A stretch of DNA of 64,000 bases from JAWMQL01 sp033283165 (GTDB lineage: Bacteria; Pseudomonadota; Gammaproteobacteria; Pseudomonadales; Halieaceae). The notes under the pieces were generated by a model. It was not told the DNA's origin. It searched no databases and worked only from the letters and a program-made list of their open reading frames with translations. Positions within the stretch are counted from its first letter, which is position 1. Each line of letters begins with the position of its first letter. Positions 44,474 to 53,431 of this stretch are shown here, one piece after another. The translations under genes and the position numbers were made by a program. The stretch covers positions 620,001 to 684,000 of the forward strand of contig JAWMQL010000001.1 in assembly GCA_033283165.1 (NCBI GenBank). The letters are read 5' to 3'.

Positions 44474-46273
44474 ATGAGTGACCTCCGGAACATCCGCAAT
44501 TTCTCGATAATCGCCCATATCGACCACGGTAAGTCGACCCTGGCCGATCGCTTTATCCAGCACTGTGGCGGCCTGAGCGAACGGGAGATGGACGAGCAGG
44601 TGCTCGATTCCATGGATATCGAGCGGGAGCGGGGGATAACCATCAAGGCCCAGAGCGTCACCCTGGACTACTCCGCTCGCAATGGCGAGACCTACCAGCT
44701 GAACTTCATCGACACGCCTGGCCACGTGGATTTCTCCTACGAGGTCAGCCGGTCCCTGTCGGCCTGTGAAGGCGCGCTGCTGGTGGTTGACGCCGGTCAG
44801 GGAGTAGAGGCGCAATCCGTCGCAAACTGTTACACGGCGATCGAGCAGGGGCTGGAAGTCCTGCCCATTCTGAACAAGATGGACCTGCCCCAGGCGGATC
44901 CGGACCGGGTCAGCAAGGAGATCGAGGATATCATCGGTATCGATGCCACCGAGGCCTGCCGGGTCAGCGCCAAATCGGGAATGGGAATCGAGGACGCGCT
45001 GGAATATCTGGTGGAAAATATTCCCCCGCCGGAGGGTGACCGGGATGCGCCGCTGCAGGCCCTGATCATCGATTCCTGGTTTGATAATTACCTGGGCGTG
45101 GTGTCGCTGGTGCGGGTGAAACAGGGCGTGTTGAGAAAGCGCGACCGAATTGTGGCCAAGTCCACCGGCAAGGTGCACCAGGTGGACAGCGTCGGTATCT
45201 TCACCCCCAAGCGAGAGGAACGGCCCCAACTACAGGCCGGCGAAGTAGGCTTCGTGGTGGCGGGCATCAAGGATATTCACGGCGCGCCGGTGGGCGACAC
45301 CCTGGTCAACGCGCAACACACCGATGTCCCCGCACTGCCGGGCTTCCAACAGGTCAAGCCGCAGGTATACGCCGGTATATTTACCATTTCCTCGGACGAT
45401 TACGAGGATTTTCGCGACGCCCTGGGCAAGCTGACCCTGAATGACGCCTCCCTGTTCTATGAACCGGAAACCTCCGATGCGCTGGGCTTCGGCTTCCGCT
45501 GCGGATTTCTGGGAATGCTGCACATGGAAATCATCCAGGAACGGCTGGAACGCGAATACGACCTGGACCTGATCACCACAGCGCCCACCGTGATTTATGA
45601 GGTGCTCAAGAAAAGTGGTGAAGTGGTGCTGGTAGATAACCCGTCAGCCCTGCCAGAACTGGCTGACATCGAGGAGATGCGCGAACCCATCGCCCGCTGC
45701 AATATCCTCGTGCCGCAGGATTACCTGGGCAACGTCATCACCTTGTGCGTTGAGAAACGCGGCATGCAGAAAGACATGCAGTTCCTCGGCACCCAGGTGT
45801 CTGTCGTGTACGATATCCCCATGGCGGAGGTGGTGCTGGATTTCTTCGATCGCCTCAAATCCGTCAGCCGTGGCTACGCCTCACTGGATTACGGCTTCGA
45901 ACGGTTTGAACCCGCCAGCCTGCAGAAGCTGGACGTGCTGATCAACGGTGAACGGGTCGACGCCCTGGCGGTAATTGTGCACCGCGACCAGATCCAGTAC
46001 CGGGGTCGAGCCCTGACCGAGAAAATGAAGGAACTGATCCCGCGGCAGATGTTTGACGTGGCGATCCAGGCCGCGGTGGGCGGCAAGATAGTCGCGCGCC
46101 AGACGGTCAAGGCCCTGCGGAAAAACGTGACAGCCAAGTGCTACGGCGGCGACGTCACCCGCAAGCGCAAGTTGCTGGAGAAACAGAAGGCGGGGAAAAA
46201 ACGCATGAAGCAGGTGGGCAAGGTTGAAATACCACAGTCCGCGTTTCTCGCCGTACTCAAGGTAGATGGTTAA
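44474..46273 (+). CDS. lepA: Elongation factor 4 (LepA) GTPase
   Basis: Ribosome-associated GTPase that affects translation initiation and back-translocation; 599 residues, the canonical length. The P-loop is AHIDHGKSTLADRF and the G3 motif is DTPGHVDFSYEVSRSL. NKMDLPQADPDRV marks G4. The LepA-specific C-terminal domain ends with CYGGDVTRKRKLLEKQKAGKKRMKQVG, a basic stretch. The start is the ATG at 44474, giving MSDLRNIRNFSIIAHIDHG. It begins the conserved lepA-lepB-rnc-era run. Confidence 0.97.
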   Translation: MSDLRNIRNFSIIAHIDHGKSTLADRFIQHCGGLSEREMDEQVLDSMDIERERGITIKAQSVTLDYSARNGETYQLNFIDTPGHVDFSYEVSRSLSACEGALLVVDAGQGVEAQSVANCYTAIEQGLEVLPILNKMDLPQADPDRVSKEIEDIIGIDATEACRVSAKSGMGIEDALEYLVENIPPPEGDRDAPLQALIIDSWFDNYLGVVSLVRVKQGVLRKRDRIVAKSTGKVHQVDSVGIFTPKREERPQLQAGEVGFVVAGIKDIHGAPVGDTLVNAQHTDVPALPGFQQVKPQVYAGIFTISSDDYEDFRDALGKLTLNDASLFYEPETSDALGFGFRCGFLGMLHMEIIQERLEREYDLDLITTAPTVIYEVLKKSGEVVLVDNPSALPELADIEEMREPIARCNILVPQDYLGNVITLCVEKRGMQKDMQFLGTQVSVVYDIPMAEVVLDFFDRLKSVSRGYASLDYGFERFEPASLQKLDVLINGERVDALAVIVHRDQIQYRGRALTEKMKELIPRQMFDVAIQAAVGGKIVARQTVKALRKNVTAKCYGGDVTRKRKLLEKQKAGKKRMKQVGKVEIPQSAFLAVLKVDG

Positions 46274-46284
46274 CGGAATACGCC

Positions 46285-47130
46285 ATGTCGATAGATTTTC
46301 CCCTGATACTCGTCATCCTGGTATTTGGCAGCGGCCTGATATGGGCCGTTGACGCCCTGCTGTTCGCGCCCGCGCGCCATCGGACGCGAGCCCTGTTGCA
46401 GGAAAAGTATCCGGGCTGGGAGGAGGAGAGCAGCGCTGCGCAGGCGCAGTACCGGGCGGCAGTGCAAAGTCAGGCGCGGGAGCCGGTGGCAGTGGAGTAC
46501 TCGCGCTCTTTTTTCCCGGTGCTGTTCGTTGTATTTGTGCTCAGGTCGTTTCTGGTCGAACCCTTCCAGATACCCAGTTCCTCCATGGTGCCCACGCTGC
46601 AGGTGGGGGACTACATCCTGGTCAACAAGTACACCTACGGTATTCGACTGCCCGTGTTGAGGACCAAGGTGCTGGCCATCAATGAGCCGCAGCGTGGCGA
46701 TGTCATGGTGTTTTTTCCGCCGCATATGAACGACACCTACTATATCAAGCGTGTCATCGGCCTGCCCGGAGACACCGTCAGTTACAGGGATAAACGCCTG
46801 TCCGTGAACGGCGAGCCGGTACCCACCGAGATGCTGGGGCCCGCCAGCGAGGAGAGCGGCGGCAATCGCTACCACGTGGGCAAGGCAAAGCTGGGTGAGG
46901 CAGAACACCTGTTTCAGGATGATCGCATGCGGCGAGGCCGCGATTTCACGGTCAAGGTGAAGCCCGGCCATTATTTCATGATGGGTGATAACCGCGACAA
47001 CAGTGCCGACAGCCGGGTTTGGGGTCAGGTGCCGGAAAAGGATATAGTAGGCAAGGCCTTCGCAGTGTGGATGCACTGGGAGTCGTTCCTGAGCCTGCCC
47101 AGCTTCAGCCGGGTCGGGATCATAGAATAG
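46285..47130 (+). CDS. lepB: Signal peptidase I
   Basis: Inner-membrane protease that removes signal peptides from exported proteins; 281 residues. Two N-terminal transmembrane helices (LILVILVFGSGLIWAVDALLF and FFPVLFVVFVLRSFLVEPF) precede the catalytic box. Catalytic serine S100 is in IPSSSMVPTLQVGDYILV and the general base lysine K155 is in YYIKRVIGLPGD. The box E motif GDNRDNSADSRVWG is complete. 11 nt after lepA. Confidence 0.97.
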   Translation: MSIDFPLILVILVFGSGLIWAVDALLFAPARHRTRALLQEKYPGWEEESSAAQAQYRAAVQSQAREPVAVEYSRSFFPVLFVVFVLRSFLVEPFQIPSSSMVPTLQVGDYILVNKYTYGIRLPVLRTKVLAINEPQRGDVMVFFPPHMNDTYYIKRVIGLPGDTVSYRDKRLSVNGEPVPTEMLGPASEESGGNRYHVGKAKLGEAEHLFQDDRMRRGRDFTVKVKPGHYFMMGDNRDNSADSRVWGQVPEKDIVGKAFAVWMHWESFLSLPSFSRVGIIE

Positions 47131-47156
47131 CAAGCATAAAAAAGGGGGCAGGGGTA

Positions 47157-47543
47157 ATGCTTAACAGAAGTCGACAGTCGGGTATGTCCATTCTCGGTTT
47201 CATCGTGATCGCAATCATGGTCGGTTTTTTCGTGATGTGCGGCCTCAAGCTCGGACCGGGTTACTTCGAATATCTCAGCGTCAAGGAAATCGTGTCCAAG
47301 GTCGCTCGCAACCACGATCCGCGGGAGGAAAACATCTCCGACATCAAGCGGCGGATCGCCAATTTGTTCAACACCAACCAGATATACGCCCTGCAGCCTG
47401 AAGAGGTGGAGGTATTTCGGGAAAAGGGTATGACCTATATAGACGCGAACTATGAATTGCGGGTCAATATCATGGGCCGGATCGATGCCGTGTGGCGTTT
47501 CGATGACCTGAAATACGTGGCGGGGCGGAACACCGTCAACTAG
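47157..47543 (+). CDS. DUF4845 single-pass membrane protein
   Basis: A 128-residue protein with one N-terminal helix (GMSILGFIVIAIMVGFFVMCGLKLGPGYFEY), resembling a type IV pilin-like start, and a short soluble domain. It matches the DUF4845 proteins that sit between lepB and rnc in pseudomonads and relatives. Function unknown. The ATG at 47157 follows a strong GGGGGCAGGGG purine tract. It ends 3 nt before rnc. Confidence 0.88.
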   Translation: MLNRSRQSGMSILGFIVIAIMVGFFVMCGLKLGPGYFEYLSVKEIVSKVARNHDPREENISDIKRRIANLFNTNQIYALQPEEVEVFREKGMTYIDANYELRVNIMGRIDAVWRFDDLKYVAGRNTVN

Positions 47544-47546
47544 GTA

Positions 47547-48215
47547 ATGGACAAGCTGGCGCGCCTGCAGAGGTTATTGGGCCACGAATTCGCCGATCAG
47601 GCGCTGCTGTCCCTGGCGCTTTCCCACCGCAGCGTGGGCAAGCGCAATAACGAAAGACTGGAATTTCTCGGCGATTCGATTCTCAATCACGTCATCGCCG
47701 AGGCGCTGTACTATCGCTTTCCGAAAATGCGCGAGGGGGAGTTGAGCCGCTTGCGGGCCAGCCTGGTCCGGCGCGAGACCCTGGCCGAGGTGGGACGCGA
47801 GCTGGAGCTGGGCGATCACCTTCTATTGGGTGGGGGCGAAGCCAAAAGTGGTGGCCGGCGCCGTGGCTCGATACAGGCAGACACCGTGGAGGCCCTGTTG
47901 GGTGCGGTGCTGCTGGACGGTGGTTACGAGGCCTGTCGAGGCTGCATCAGGGCGCTGTTCGAGGAACGTATCGAGCAACTGGAGCGCGAACCCCTGGACA
48001 AGGACCCGAAAACCCGATTGCAGGAGTTCCTGCAGGGCCGCGGCTATCCACTACCGCACTACCAGACTGTGGAAGTCAGTGGCGAGGATCACAACCAGCA
48101 GTTTACGGTGAGCTGTGAGCTGGAAAAGCCGTCCCTGACCACCCGGGCCGTGGGCCCCAGCCGGCGCAAGGCCGAGCAACTGGCGGCCCGAGCTGCACTC
48201 GAGGCACTGGAATAG
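47547..48215 (+). CDS. rnc: Ribonuclease III
   Basis: Double-strand-specific endoribonuclease for rRNA processing; 222 residues. Signature NERLEFLGDSILNHVIAEAL near residues 34-53, second acidic site QADTVEALLGAVLLDGG, and a C-terminal dsRNA-binding domain (DPKTRLQEFLQGRGYPLPHY ... RRKAEQLAARAALEAL). It lies 1 nt before era. Confidence 0.97.
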   Translation: MDKLARLQRLLGHEFADQALLSLALSHRSVGKRNNERLEFLGDSILNHVIAEALYYRFPKMREGELSRLRASLVRRETLAEVGRELELGDHLLLGGGEAKSGGRRRGSIQADTVEALLGAVLLDGGYEACRGCIRALFEERIEQLEREPLDKDPKTRLQEFLQGRGYPLPHYQTVEVSGEDHNQQFTVSCELEKPSLTTRAVGPSRRKAEQLAARAALEALE

Positions 48216-48216
48216 G

Positions 48217-49107
48217 ATGAGCGCTCAACGCTGCGGCTATATCGCACTGGTGGGCCGGCCCAACGTCGGCAAATCGACCCTGCTGAATTACCTGCTGGGG
48301 CAGAAAATCAGCATCACCTCGCGTAAACCACAGACTACCCGCCACCAGGTGCTCGGTATCAAGACAGAAGGCGACAACCAGTTTATTTTCGTTGATACGC
48401 CGGGTCTGCATGCCCAGGCGGGCAAGGCAATCAACCGCTACATGAACCGCGCGGCGACCGCGGCGATCAAGGACGTGGACGTGGTTGTGTTCCTGGTGGA
48501 TCGAACAGCCTGGACCGCAGAGGATGAACTGGTGCTGGAACAACTGCGGGAGGTGCGGGTCCCGGTGATCCTGGTGGTGAACAAGATTGACCTGTTGCCC
48601 GACAAGGATGTACTGCTGCCGCATCTCGAGGCATTGTCGGAGAAGGCCGATTTCGCGGCGATCCTGCCATTATCGGCATTGCGCGATCACAATGTCGCGG
48701 AACTGGAGAGAACCCTGGAGCAGTTTCTGCCGGAATCGGCCCACCTGTTTCCGGAGGAGCAGATCACGGACCGCAGCCAGCGCTTCCTGGCGGCCGAGAT
48801 CGTGCGGGAAAAGATCATGCGCCAACTCGGCGATGAATTACCCTATGCCGTCACGGTCGAAATAGAGGAGTTCGCAGTGGACGGCGAAGTCCTGCATATT
48901 TCGGCGTTGATACTGGTAGAGCGGCAGGGTCAGAAACGGATCATCATCGGTGAAAAGGGCGCCCGGTTGCGCGCCATTGGCTCAGAGGCGAGGCGGGACA
49001 TGGAGACTCTGTTCGACAGCAAGGTCATGCTGCGGCTATGGGTGAAGGTGAAGTCTGGCTGGTCTGACGACGAACGCGCCCTGCGCAGCCTGGGTTACGA
49101 GGACTGA
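48217..49107 (+). CDS. era: GTPase Era
   Basis: Essential GTPase that binds 16S rRNA in 30S assembly; 296 residues. G1 VGRPNVGKSTLLNYLL, G2 region ITSRKPQTTRH, G3 DTPGLHAQAGKAINRYM, G4 NKIDLLPD. The C-terminal KH domain contains ILVERQGQKRIIIGEKGARLRAIG. Downstream of rnc as in most proteobacteria. Confidence 0.98.
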   Translation: MSAQRCGYIALVGRPNVGKSTLLNYLLGQKISITSRKPQTTRHQVLGIKTEGDNQFIFVDTPGLHAQAGKAINRYMNRAATAAIKDVDVVVFLVDRTAWTAEDELVLEQLREVRVPVILVVNKIDLLPDKDVLLPHLEALSEKADFAAILPLSALRDHNVAELERTLEQFLPESAHLFPEEQITDRSQRFLAAEIVREKIMRQLGDELPYAVTVEIEEFAVDGEVLHISALILVERQGQKRIIIGEKGARLRAIGSEARRDMETLFDSKVMLRLWVKVKSGWSDDERALRSLGYED

Positions 49108-49119
49108 CGAGGGCCGGCC

Positions 49120-49860
49120 ATGCAAGTCAACCTGCAGCCGGCGTTCATCCTGCATCGGCGACCCTACCGGGACAGCAGCCTGCTGCTGGAGGTTCTGACC
49201 GCCGAGCACGGCAGGCTGGGACTGATAGCCAGGGGTGCCCGACGCCAGACCCGTAAAGGGAGCCCCGGCCTGGTTTTGCAACCTTTTGCACCGCTCCTGC
49301 TGTCCTTTCGAGGCCGTAATGAATTGCGCACCCTGGGAGCCAGTGAACTGGCGGGAACTCCGGTACCCCTGCAGGGAGAGCGGCTGTTCAGCGGTCTGTA
49401 CCTGAACGAGTTGTTGATGAGGCTGCTGCACAGGTTTGATCCGCACCCGCGCCTGTTCGCGCTGTACGCCAGCACCCTGGAAAGACTCGGCCGGACCGAT
49501 CCAGGCCGGACCGATCCAGCCGAAAGTTTGCTGCGCCGTTTTGAGTTGGGGTTACTGGATGAACTCGGTTACTGTATTGACCTGGCCCGGGATGCCGTTA
49601 GTGGCGAACCGGTCCTGGCCGACGGATGGTACAGCTATCATCCCGACCAGGGGATGGTGGAGCAGTCTCTGTCCGTGCAGGAGGGTCACCCCGCGTACGC
49701 GGGTAAAGACCTGTTGCGAATAGCTGCTGGGGAATTCGGGGGGGAGATGCGCGCTCCGTCAAAACGCCTGCTGCGGCAAATTCTGGCCACCCACCTCGGT
49801 GGCGAACCCTTGCGAAGCCGCGAGTTGTTTCGTGCGGCCCATGGCTCGGAGCGGCGATGA
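49120..49860 (+). CDS. recO: DNA repair protein RecO with a repeat insertion
   Basis: Recombination mediator of the RecFOR pathway that helps load RecA on SSB-coated DNA; 246 residues. N-terminal OB fold (QPAFILHRRPYRDSSLLLEVLTAEHGRLGLIARGAR), helical core with LYLNELLMRLL and RRFELGLLDELGY. Between STLERL and AESLLRRFE lie ten extra residues, GRTDPGRTDP (124-133), encoded by two perfect 15-bp repeats; other RecO proteins have no such insertion there to my knowledge. Ends with an ATGA overlap with acpS; pdxJ, usual at this place, is absent. Confidence 0.95.
   Translation: MQVNLQPAFILHRRPYRDSSLLLEVLTAEHGRLGLIARGARRQTRKGSPGLVLQPFAPLLLSFRGRNELRTLGASELAGTPVPLQGERLFSGLYLNELLMRLLHRFDPHPRLFALYASTLERLGRTDPGRTDPAESLLRRFELGLLDELGYCIDLARDAVSGEPVLADGWYSYHPDQGMVEQSLSVQEGHPAYAGKDLLRIAAGEFGGEMRAPSKRLLRQILATHLGGEPLRSRELFRAAHGSERR
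49489..49518 (+). repeat. Two perfect 15-bp tandem repeats inside recO
   Basis: GGCCGGACCGATCCA occurs twice in tandem, in frame, encoding GRTDP twice. The core is the same as the repeat in the PQQ lipoprotein gene at 29901-29945 (GGCCGGACCGnTCC). Confidence 0.93.
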
Positions 49861-50258
49861 GCACGATTGCGGTCGGTACAGACATTTTGCGCATATCACG
49901 CGTGGAAGCGGTCGAGAAACGGCAGGGTGAGGCCTTTGTCCGGCGGATCCTGACCCCGGAGGAATGCGATGAATACCGGGCCAGCGCCCGCGCCCCGAAC
50001 CTGTTGGCCAAACGCTTCGCCGCCAAAGAGGCGGTGGCCAAGGCGCTGGGTACCGGCATCGGGCGCGGAGTCAGCTGGCAGGATATCCGGATCCGCCACG
50101 ACGAGCACGGTGCGCCGCTTGCGGAATTGAGCGGCGGTGCGCTGGAGGCCGCCCGCCGCCGCGGTGGCGAGAGTGTAGAGATCTCACTGTCGGACGAGGG
50201 TGACCTGGTACTGGCCTTTGCGGTTCTTGTTGCCCCGTTCCCTGAAAACAGCGAGTAA
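49857..50258 (+). CDS. acpS: Holo-[acyl-carrier-protein] synthase
   Basis: Transfers 4'-phosphopantetheine from CoA to acyl carrier protein; 133 residues. Motifs IAVGTDILRISRVEAV at the N-terminus (Mg-binding Asp) and RFAAKEAVAKALGTGIGRGVSWQDI. It overlaps recO by 4 nt. Confidence 0.97.
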   Translation: MSTIAVGTDILRISRVEAVEKRQGEAFVRRILTPEECDEYRASARAPNLLAKRFAAKEAVAKALGTGIGRGVSWQDIRIRHDEHGAPLAELSGGALEAARRRGGESVEISLSDEGDLVLAFAVLVAPFPENSE

Positions 50259-50277
50259 ACCGGATATAATCCGGTTT
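50242..50277 (+). promoter_or_regulatory. cysM promoter with palindromic -10 region
   Basis: CTGAAA (50242-50247), 17 nt spacer, TATAAT (50265-50270). The -10 sits in a perfect palindrome at 50257-50277: arms AAACCGGAT and ATCCGGTTT around ATA. The palindrome starts within the acpS stop codon. It could be an operator for the cysM promoter or a weak terminator for the recO-acpS transcript; no long T-run supports the latter. Confidence 0.5.
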
Positions 50278-50296
50278 CTGCTAGCGGTAGTGCGAA

Positions 50297-51202
50297 ATGC
50301 CAGATTACCCGACTATTGAAGCCTGCATCGGCAATACGCCACTGGTACGGTTACAGCGTTTGCCCGGCGAGACGAGCAACACGGTGCTGGTCAAGCTGGA
50401 GGGCAACAATCCCGCCGGGTCAGTAAAGGATCGCCCCGCCCTGAGCATGATCGCCCGGGCCGAGGAGCGAGGGGATATCCGGCCCGGCGATACCCTGATC
50501 GAAGCGACCAGCGGCAATACCGGAATCGCCCTGGCAATGGCCGCCGCCATCAGGGGTTACCGCCTGATCCTGATCATGCCTTCCCACATGAGCGATGAGC
50601 GCAAACAGGCCATGTCGGCGTACGGCGCCGAATTACTGGAAGTAACCCAGGAAGAGGGAATGGAGGGTGCCCGGGACCTGGCGCTGGCCATGCAGGCGGA
50701 AGGGAAAGGGCGGGTGCTCGACCAGTTTGGCAATCCCGATAACCCGCTGGCTCACCTGGAGGGCACCGGCCCCGAAATCTGGCGCCAGACTGACGGCACC
50801 ATTACCCACTTCGTCAGTTCCATGGGCACTACCGGCACCATCATGGGAACATCCACCTACCTCAAGCAACAGAACCCGGCGATCGAGATTATCGGCCTGC
50901 AGCCCGAGGACGGTTCCAGCATTCCCGGGATCCGGCGATGGCCCGAGGCCTATATGCCGGCGATTTTCGACGCGGCCCGGGTGGATCGAGTGATGGACAT
51001 TTCGCAGCAAGAGTCTGAGCAGACCATGCGGCGCCTGGCCGCGAAGGAAGGTATTTTCTGTGGCGTTTCCTCCGGTGGCGCAGTAGCGGCAGCCCTGCGT
51101 CTTTCCAGTGAGGTGGAAAACGCAGTGATCGTGGCCATCATATGCGACCGGGGCGACCGCTATTTGTCCACCGGCGTATTTGCGGGACGAGAGCGTCCCT
51201 GA
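50297..51202 (+). CDS. cysM: Cysteine synthase B
   Basis: PLP enzyme making cysteine from O-acetylserine (or S-sulfocysteine from thiosulfate); 301 residues. PLP-lysine motif NPAGSVKDRPALSMI, phosphate loop EATSGNTGIALA, and SSMGTTGTIMGTS. The short substrate loop and the RRWPEAYMPAIF stretch fit CysM over CysK. It abuts relA directly, whereas rlmD separates cysM and relA in many relatives. Confidence 0.95.
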   Translation: MPDYPTIEACIGNTPLVRLQRLPGETSNTVLVKLEGNNPAGSVKDRPALSMIARAEERGDIRPGDTLIEATSGNTGIALAMAAAIRGYRLILIMPSHMSDERKQAMSAYGAELLEVTQEEGMEGARDLALAMQAEGKGRVLDQFGNPDNPLAHLEGTGPEIWRQTDGTITHFVSSMGTTGTIMGTSTYLKQQNPAIEIIGLQPEDGSSIPGIRRWPEAYMPAIFDAARVDRVMDISQQESEQTMRRLAAKEGIFCGVSSGGAVAAALRLSSEVENAVIVAIICDRGDRYLSTGVFAGRERP

Positions 51203-53431
51203 ATGGTACAGGTCCGGGAACAGTCCCACCGGGATGCGGCTGGCGCAGTCGATATCGATCGCTGGGTGGCGCAACTGCCCATTGGTTTTGATGATCAGGA
51301 ACGGGCACGCCTTCTAAATGCAGCCAACGTCGCCCGCGATAGTCTCGAGCGGGAAGCGGTCGACACAGGCGACTGGTCCCGTGACATGGACTGTTTTGCG
51401 GCGGGCCTCGACACGGCGCAGATTCTGGCGGAACTGCACGTCGGGGTGGACTGCCTGGTGGCGGGAATCCTGTACCGGGCAATTCGTGAGCAGCGCCTGA
51501 CGCTGGAGGAGGTGACGGCGGAATTCGGGCCCGACGTCGGTCACCTGTTACAGGGTGTGTTGCGCATGGCCTTTATCAGCAACCTGAAAAACCCGGGTGA
51601 AGCGCCGGTGCTGGGTCAGGCGCACGGCCAGAAAGACAATATCCGCAAGATGCTCATTTCGCTGGTGGATGACGTGCGCGTCGCGCTGATCAAACTGGCC
51701 GAGCGGACCTGCGCCATTCGCGCGGTCAAGGACGACGAGCAGCGACGCCGCAAGGTGGGCCAGGAGGTATTCGATGTTTACGCTCCTTTGGCGCATCGCC
51801 TGGGTATCGGCCACCTGAAATGGGAACTGGAAGATCTTTCTTTCCGTTACCTCTACACCGATGCTTACCGCAAAATTGCCAAGTTGCTGGATGGCAAGCG
51901 CCTCGAGAGAGACCGCTTTATAGAGCGTGTCCGGGGCGAGATTCACAAGGTGTTAAAGGACGCGGGCCTGGAATGTGAAGTCGAGGGCCGGGCCAAGCAT
52001 ATCTACAGCATCTGGCGCAAAATGCAGCGCAAGGGCATCGGGTTCTCCCAGGTTTACGATATACGCGCAGTGCGCGTAATGGTGCCCGAGGTGAAGGACT
52101 GTTATGCGACCCTGGGGCTCGTACACGGCCTGTGGCGGAACATCCCCAACGAATTCGACGACTATATCGCCAACCCCAAGGAAAACGGCTATCGATCGCT
52201 GCATACTGCCGTGATCGGTCCCGAGGGAAAGGTCCTGGAGATACAGATTCGCACCCGGCAGATGCACGAAGAAGCCGAGCTCGGTGTCTGCGCCCACTGG
52301 CGTTACAAGGGCTCTGACTCCAGCAGTTCCATGGCCAGCAGCTACGAAGAGAAAATTTCCTGGTTGCGCCAGGTGCTTGACTGGCATGAAGAAACCGGTG
52401 ACGCGGCGGGTGTTGTCGAGCAGTTCAGCCTCGACGTGGCCCAGGACCGGGTGTATGTGTTTACGCCCGATGGTGACGTGGTGAATCTCGCCCAGGGCGC
52501 CACACCCCTGGATTTTGCCTATCACGTGCACACCGAAGTAGGCCATCGATGTCGCGGAGCCAAGGTCAACGGTAGCATTGTGCCCCTGACCTATGCACTG
52601 AAGACGGGTGAGCGGGTCGAGATACTGACCAGCAAAGAGGGCCAACCCAAGCGGGACTGGTTGCAGGCGGGTCTTGGTTATCTCAAGACCTCCCGCGCCC
52701 GGGCCAAGGTCCAGCACTGGTTCAAGAGCCAGGCGCGAGAGGAAAATATCGATGCCGGGCGGCAGTTGCTGGAGCGTGAGTTCAAGCGACTGGCCCTGAC
52801 CAGCATCGATTACAAGCGCATCGCAGCCAAGGTGCAAATGTCCACCGTGGAGGATATGTACGCCGCCGTGGGCGCGGGTGATCTCACGTCCTCGCAGGTC
52901 ATGAACGCGGCCCAGGGGCTGGTCGAAAGCCGGCCCTCCCCGGAACTGCGACTGGCGCGTTCCCGCGGTCATTCCTACCGCGACCAGGTTCAGGTGCGCG
53001 GTGTCGGCAACCTGCTGACCCATATGGCCGGTTGCTGCCGACCCCTGCCGGGTGATGCGATTACCGGATTCATCACCCAGGGGCGTGGCGTCAGTATTCA
53101 CCGCACGGACTGCGCCCGACTGGTGGCGCTGCAGGAGGCGACGCCGGAGCGGGTAATCGAGGTGGAGTGGGGGGCTTCCCCGAGCGCCAACTACGAGGTA
53201 GAAGTGGCCATCGAAGCCTATGACCGGCAGGGTCTGCTGCGCGACATTACCGGCTTGTTTGCCAACGCCCGGATCAACGTGTTGTCTATCAACACGCTGA
53301 CCAACAAGAAGCGACATACGGCAACCATGCGCCTGCGGGTGGAGGTGCCCAACCTCGGTTCCCTGTCGCGCTTGCTGGAACGTATCAATGCCCTGAAAAA
53401 TGTAATCTCCGCGGTGCGGGTAAGTGAGTAA
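51203..53431 (+). CDS. relA: GTP pyrophosphokinase RelA
   Basis: Ribosome-associated (p)ppGpp synthetase of the stringent response; 742 residues. Order: an HD-like domain whose metal residues are lost (AGILYRAIRE), the synthetase domain (YDIRAVRVMV, EFDDYIANPKENGYRSLHTAV, EIQIRTRQMHEEAELGVCAHW), a TGS domain (VYVFTPDGDVVNLAQGATPLDFAYHVHT), zinc-finger and ACT domains. The EFDD form of the synthetase motif marks RelA and not the bifunctional SpoT. It overlaps mazG by 8 nt. Confidence 0.97.
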   Translation: MVQVREQSHRDAAGAVDIDRWVAQLPIGFDDQERARLLNAANVARDSLEREAVDTGDWSRDMDCFAAGLDTAQILAELHVGVDCLVAGILYRAIREQRLTLEEVTAEFGPDVGHLLQGVLRMAFISNLKNPGEAPVLGQAHGQKDNIRKMLISLVDDVRVALIKLAERTCAIRAVKDDEQRRRKVGQEVFDVYAPLAHRLGIGHLKWELEDLSFRYLYTDAYRKIAKLLDGKRLERDRFIERVRGEIHKVLKDAGLECEVEGRAKHIYSIWRKMQRKGIGFSQVYDIRAVRVMVPEVKDCYATLGLVHGLWRNIPNEFDDYIANPKENGYRSLHTAVIGPEGKVLEIQIRTRQMHEEAELGVCAHWRYKGSDSSSSMASSYEEKISWLRQVLDWHEETGDAAGVVEQFSLDVAQDRVYVFTPDGDVVNLAQGATPLDFAYHVHTEVGHRCRGAKVNGSIVPLTYALKTGERVEILTSKEGQPKRDWLQAGLGYLKTSRARAKVQHWFKSQAREENIDAGRQLLEREFKRLALTSIDYKRIAAKVQMSTVEDMYAAVGAGDLTSSQVMNAAQGLVESRPSPELRLARSRGHSYRDQVQVRGVGNLLTHMAGCCRPLPGDAITGFITQGRGVSIHRTDCARLVALQEATPERVIEVEWGASPSANYEVEVAIEAYDRQGLLRDITGLFANARINVLSINTLTNKKRHTATMRLRVEVPNLGSLSRLLERINALKNVISAVRVSE

